A stretch of 32,199 nucleotides of DNA from Fimbriimonadaceae bacterium (GTDB lineage Bacteria > Armatimonadota > Fimbriimonadia > Fimbriimonadales > Fimbriimonadaceae), in contig JAPUDU010000001.1 of the NCBI GenBank assembly GCA_027492935.1, positions 1 to 32,199 of the forward strand. Direction: 5' to 3'. Below, in pieces: positions 31,748-32,199 of this stretch; the stretch's first letter is position 1, and each line of letters opens with the position of its first letter. The notes beneath the pieces are model-generated. The model did not search any database and was not told where the DNA came from. It worked only from the letters and a program-made list of their open reading frames with translations. Position numbers and translations under genes: made by a program.

Positions 31748-32035
31748 TTAAGAAAGGTTAGTTGGTCCGTCGCGGGTTAGATCTGATGAAGCCGTGTACG
31801 GCTTTTGCACCTTACCAACGACAACATCTATTGGATTGCTGGAGTTGACGAGTAGATAATCTGATTTGCCTTTTGAAGCAAGAAAAAAGTTTGAAACTTC
31901 CGGTTCAGCAGTTGACTCTTCCCATTGAGCAACAAGTTGAATCATCCGCACCATATCGTGTGGGTGAACAGTTGCTATCGAACCACTTGCCCCTTGGGTA
32001 AGCAGAACGAGTAAGACGGGAATCCAATTCGGCAT
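31748..32035 (-). CDS. Hypothetical small exported protein
   Basis: A 95-residue protein with a probable signal peptide (MPNWIPVLLVLLTQGASGS); I recognise no family. I choose the ATG at 32035, because a strong -10 box overlaps the alternative ATG at 32053 and excludes the longer form. The mature part is short and polar, with the segment SDYLLVNSSNPIDVVVGKV. It lies 81 bp upstream of secA on the same strand and may be cotranscribed with it. No terminator is seen between them. Confidence 0.55.
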   Translation of the reverse strand: MPNWIPVLLVLLTQGASGSIATVHPHDMVRMIQLVAQWEESTAEPEVSNFFLASKGKSDYLLVNSSNPIDVVVGKVQKPYTASSDLTRDGPTNLS

Positions 32036-32051
32036 CGCTTTCGCTAACCCC

Positions 32052-32079
32052 ATTATAGACTTCTGGCCTAGGAATTCAA
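32052..32079 (-). promoter_or_regulatory. Promoter of the small exported protein gene (and perhaps secA)
   Basis: On the minus strand TTGAAT (32074-32079) is followed after 16 bp by a perfect TATAAT (32052-32057). Initiation about 7 nt downstream gives a leader of about 10 nt before the ATG at 32035. Confidence 0.65.
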
Positions 32080-32116
32080 TGGGGCGCAACTTTAGGCGTA
32101 ACATTTACCGTTCTTC

Positions 32117-32199
32117 ATGTCAATGATTTCTGCTCGACCTTACAGGCTTTGCTTGATAACTGTTTTCGCTTTATCTGCTAACGTATTTGCCTTTGGTGT
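32117..32199 (+). CDS. Start of an exported protein, cut by the right edge
   Basis: ATG at 32117 opens a frame that stays open to the edge (27 codons), beginning MSMISARPYRLCLITVFALS and ending with ANVFAFG. The basic start, hydrophobic core and VFA before a possible cleavage site look like a signal peptide. A second ATG at 32123 is also possible. TAACAT at 32099-32104 may be its -10 box. Too little is visible to name the protein. Confidence 0.45.
   Translation, partial: MSMISARPYRLCLITVFALSANVFAFG

Noticed and set aside
1-32199. CRISPR arrays, tRNA or rRNA genes, insertion sequences, prophage or defence genes
   Set aside because: I saw no regularly spaced repeats, transposase or phage motifs, or tRNA-like cloverleaf signatures; the only long repeat is the internal triplication in the TPR gene.

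Overview
The window is a gene-dense bacterial chromosome segment of moderate G+C (by eye a little under 50%). I see no tRNA, rRNA, insertion sequence, phage gene or CRISPR array. Several traits suggest a lineage outside the well-studied phyla, possibly Armatimonadota or a relative: a shortened ribosomal-protein operon, prepilin-like genes, chemotaxis adaptation genes with CheC/CheD/CheX, and promoters sitting directly on start codons. That placement is an inference from gene content and is weak.

Layout, left to right. 1-1.8 kb (minus): the 5' part of a metallo-beta-lactamase-fold hydrolase and a DUF1015 protein upstream of it. 1.9-2.8 kb (plus): a polyprenyl diphosphate synthase. 2.8-4.2 kb (minus): a small pilus-related operon consisting of a signal-peptide-like micro-ORF, a Cys-rich protein, a prepilin and a four-helix membrane protein. 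4.2-5.9 kb: an M48 metalloprotease divergent from a PhzF-family protein, with a Fur-box-like dyad between them. 6.0-10.7 kb (minus): a chemotaxis adaptation and phosphatase operon, cheC-cheD-HDOD-cheB-cheR-cheY-cheX, with no cheA, cheW or receptor. 11.0-15.1 kb (plus): a tightly overlapping operon of an AccB-like protein that lacks the biotin-accepting lysine, a pilin-like protein, accC, nusB and rarA.

15.1-25.6 kb (minus) is the essential core: rpsN-rpsH-rplF-rplR-rpsE-rpmD-rplO-secY-adk-map-infA, then rpmJ-rpsM-rpsK-rpoA-rplQ-truA-rplM-rpsI behind an internal promoter. rplN, rplX and rplE are absent in front of rpsN, and rpsD is absent between rpsK and rpoA. rpoA contains one in-frame TAA. 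25.8-28.6 kb (plus): two TPR proteins, the first built from three copies of a ~180-residue unit plus a zinc ribbon and a C-terminal membrane anchor. 28.6-32.0 kb (minus): secA and a small exported protein. The right edge holds the start of an exported protein on the plus strand.

The strongest points for follow-up are the BADC-like (biotin-less) AccB homologue beside accC, the interrupted rpoA, the RG-rich N-terminal extension of IF-1, and promoters that imply leaderless mRNAs. I did not find a clear-cut new multi-gene system. The two disrupted reading frames (rpoA, and the micro-ORF plus Cys-rich pair) could also be consensus errors, and this is stated where relevant.
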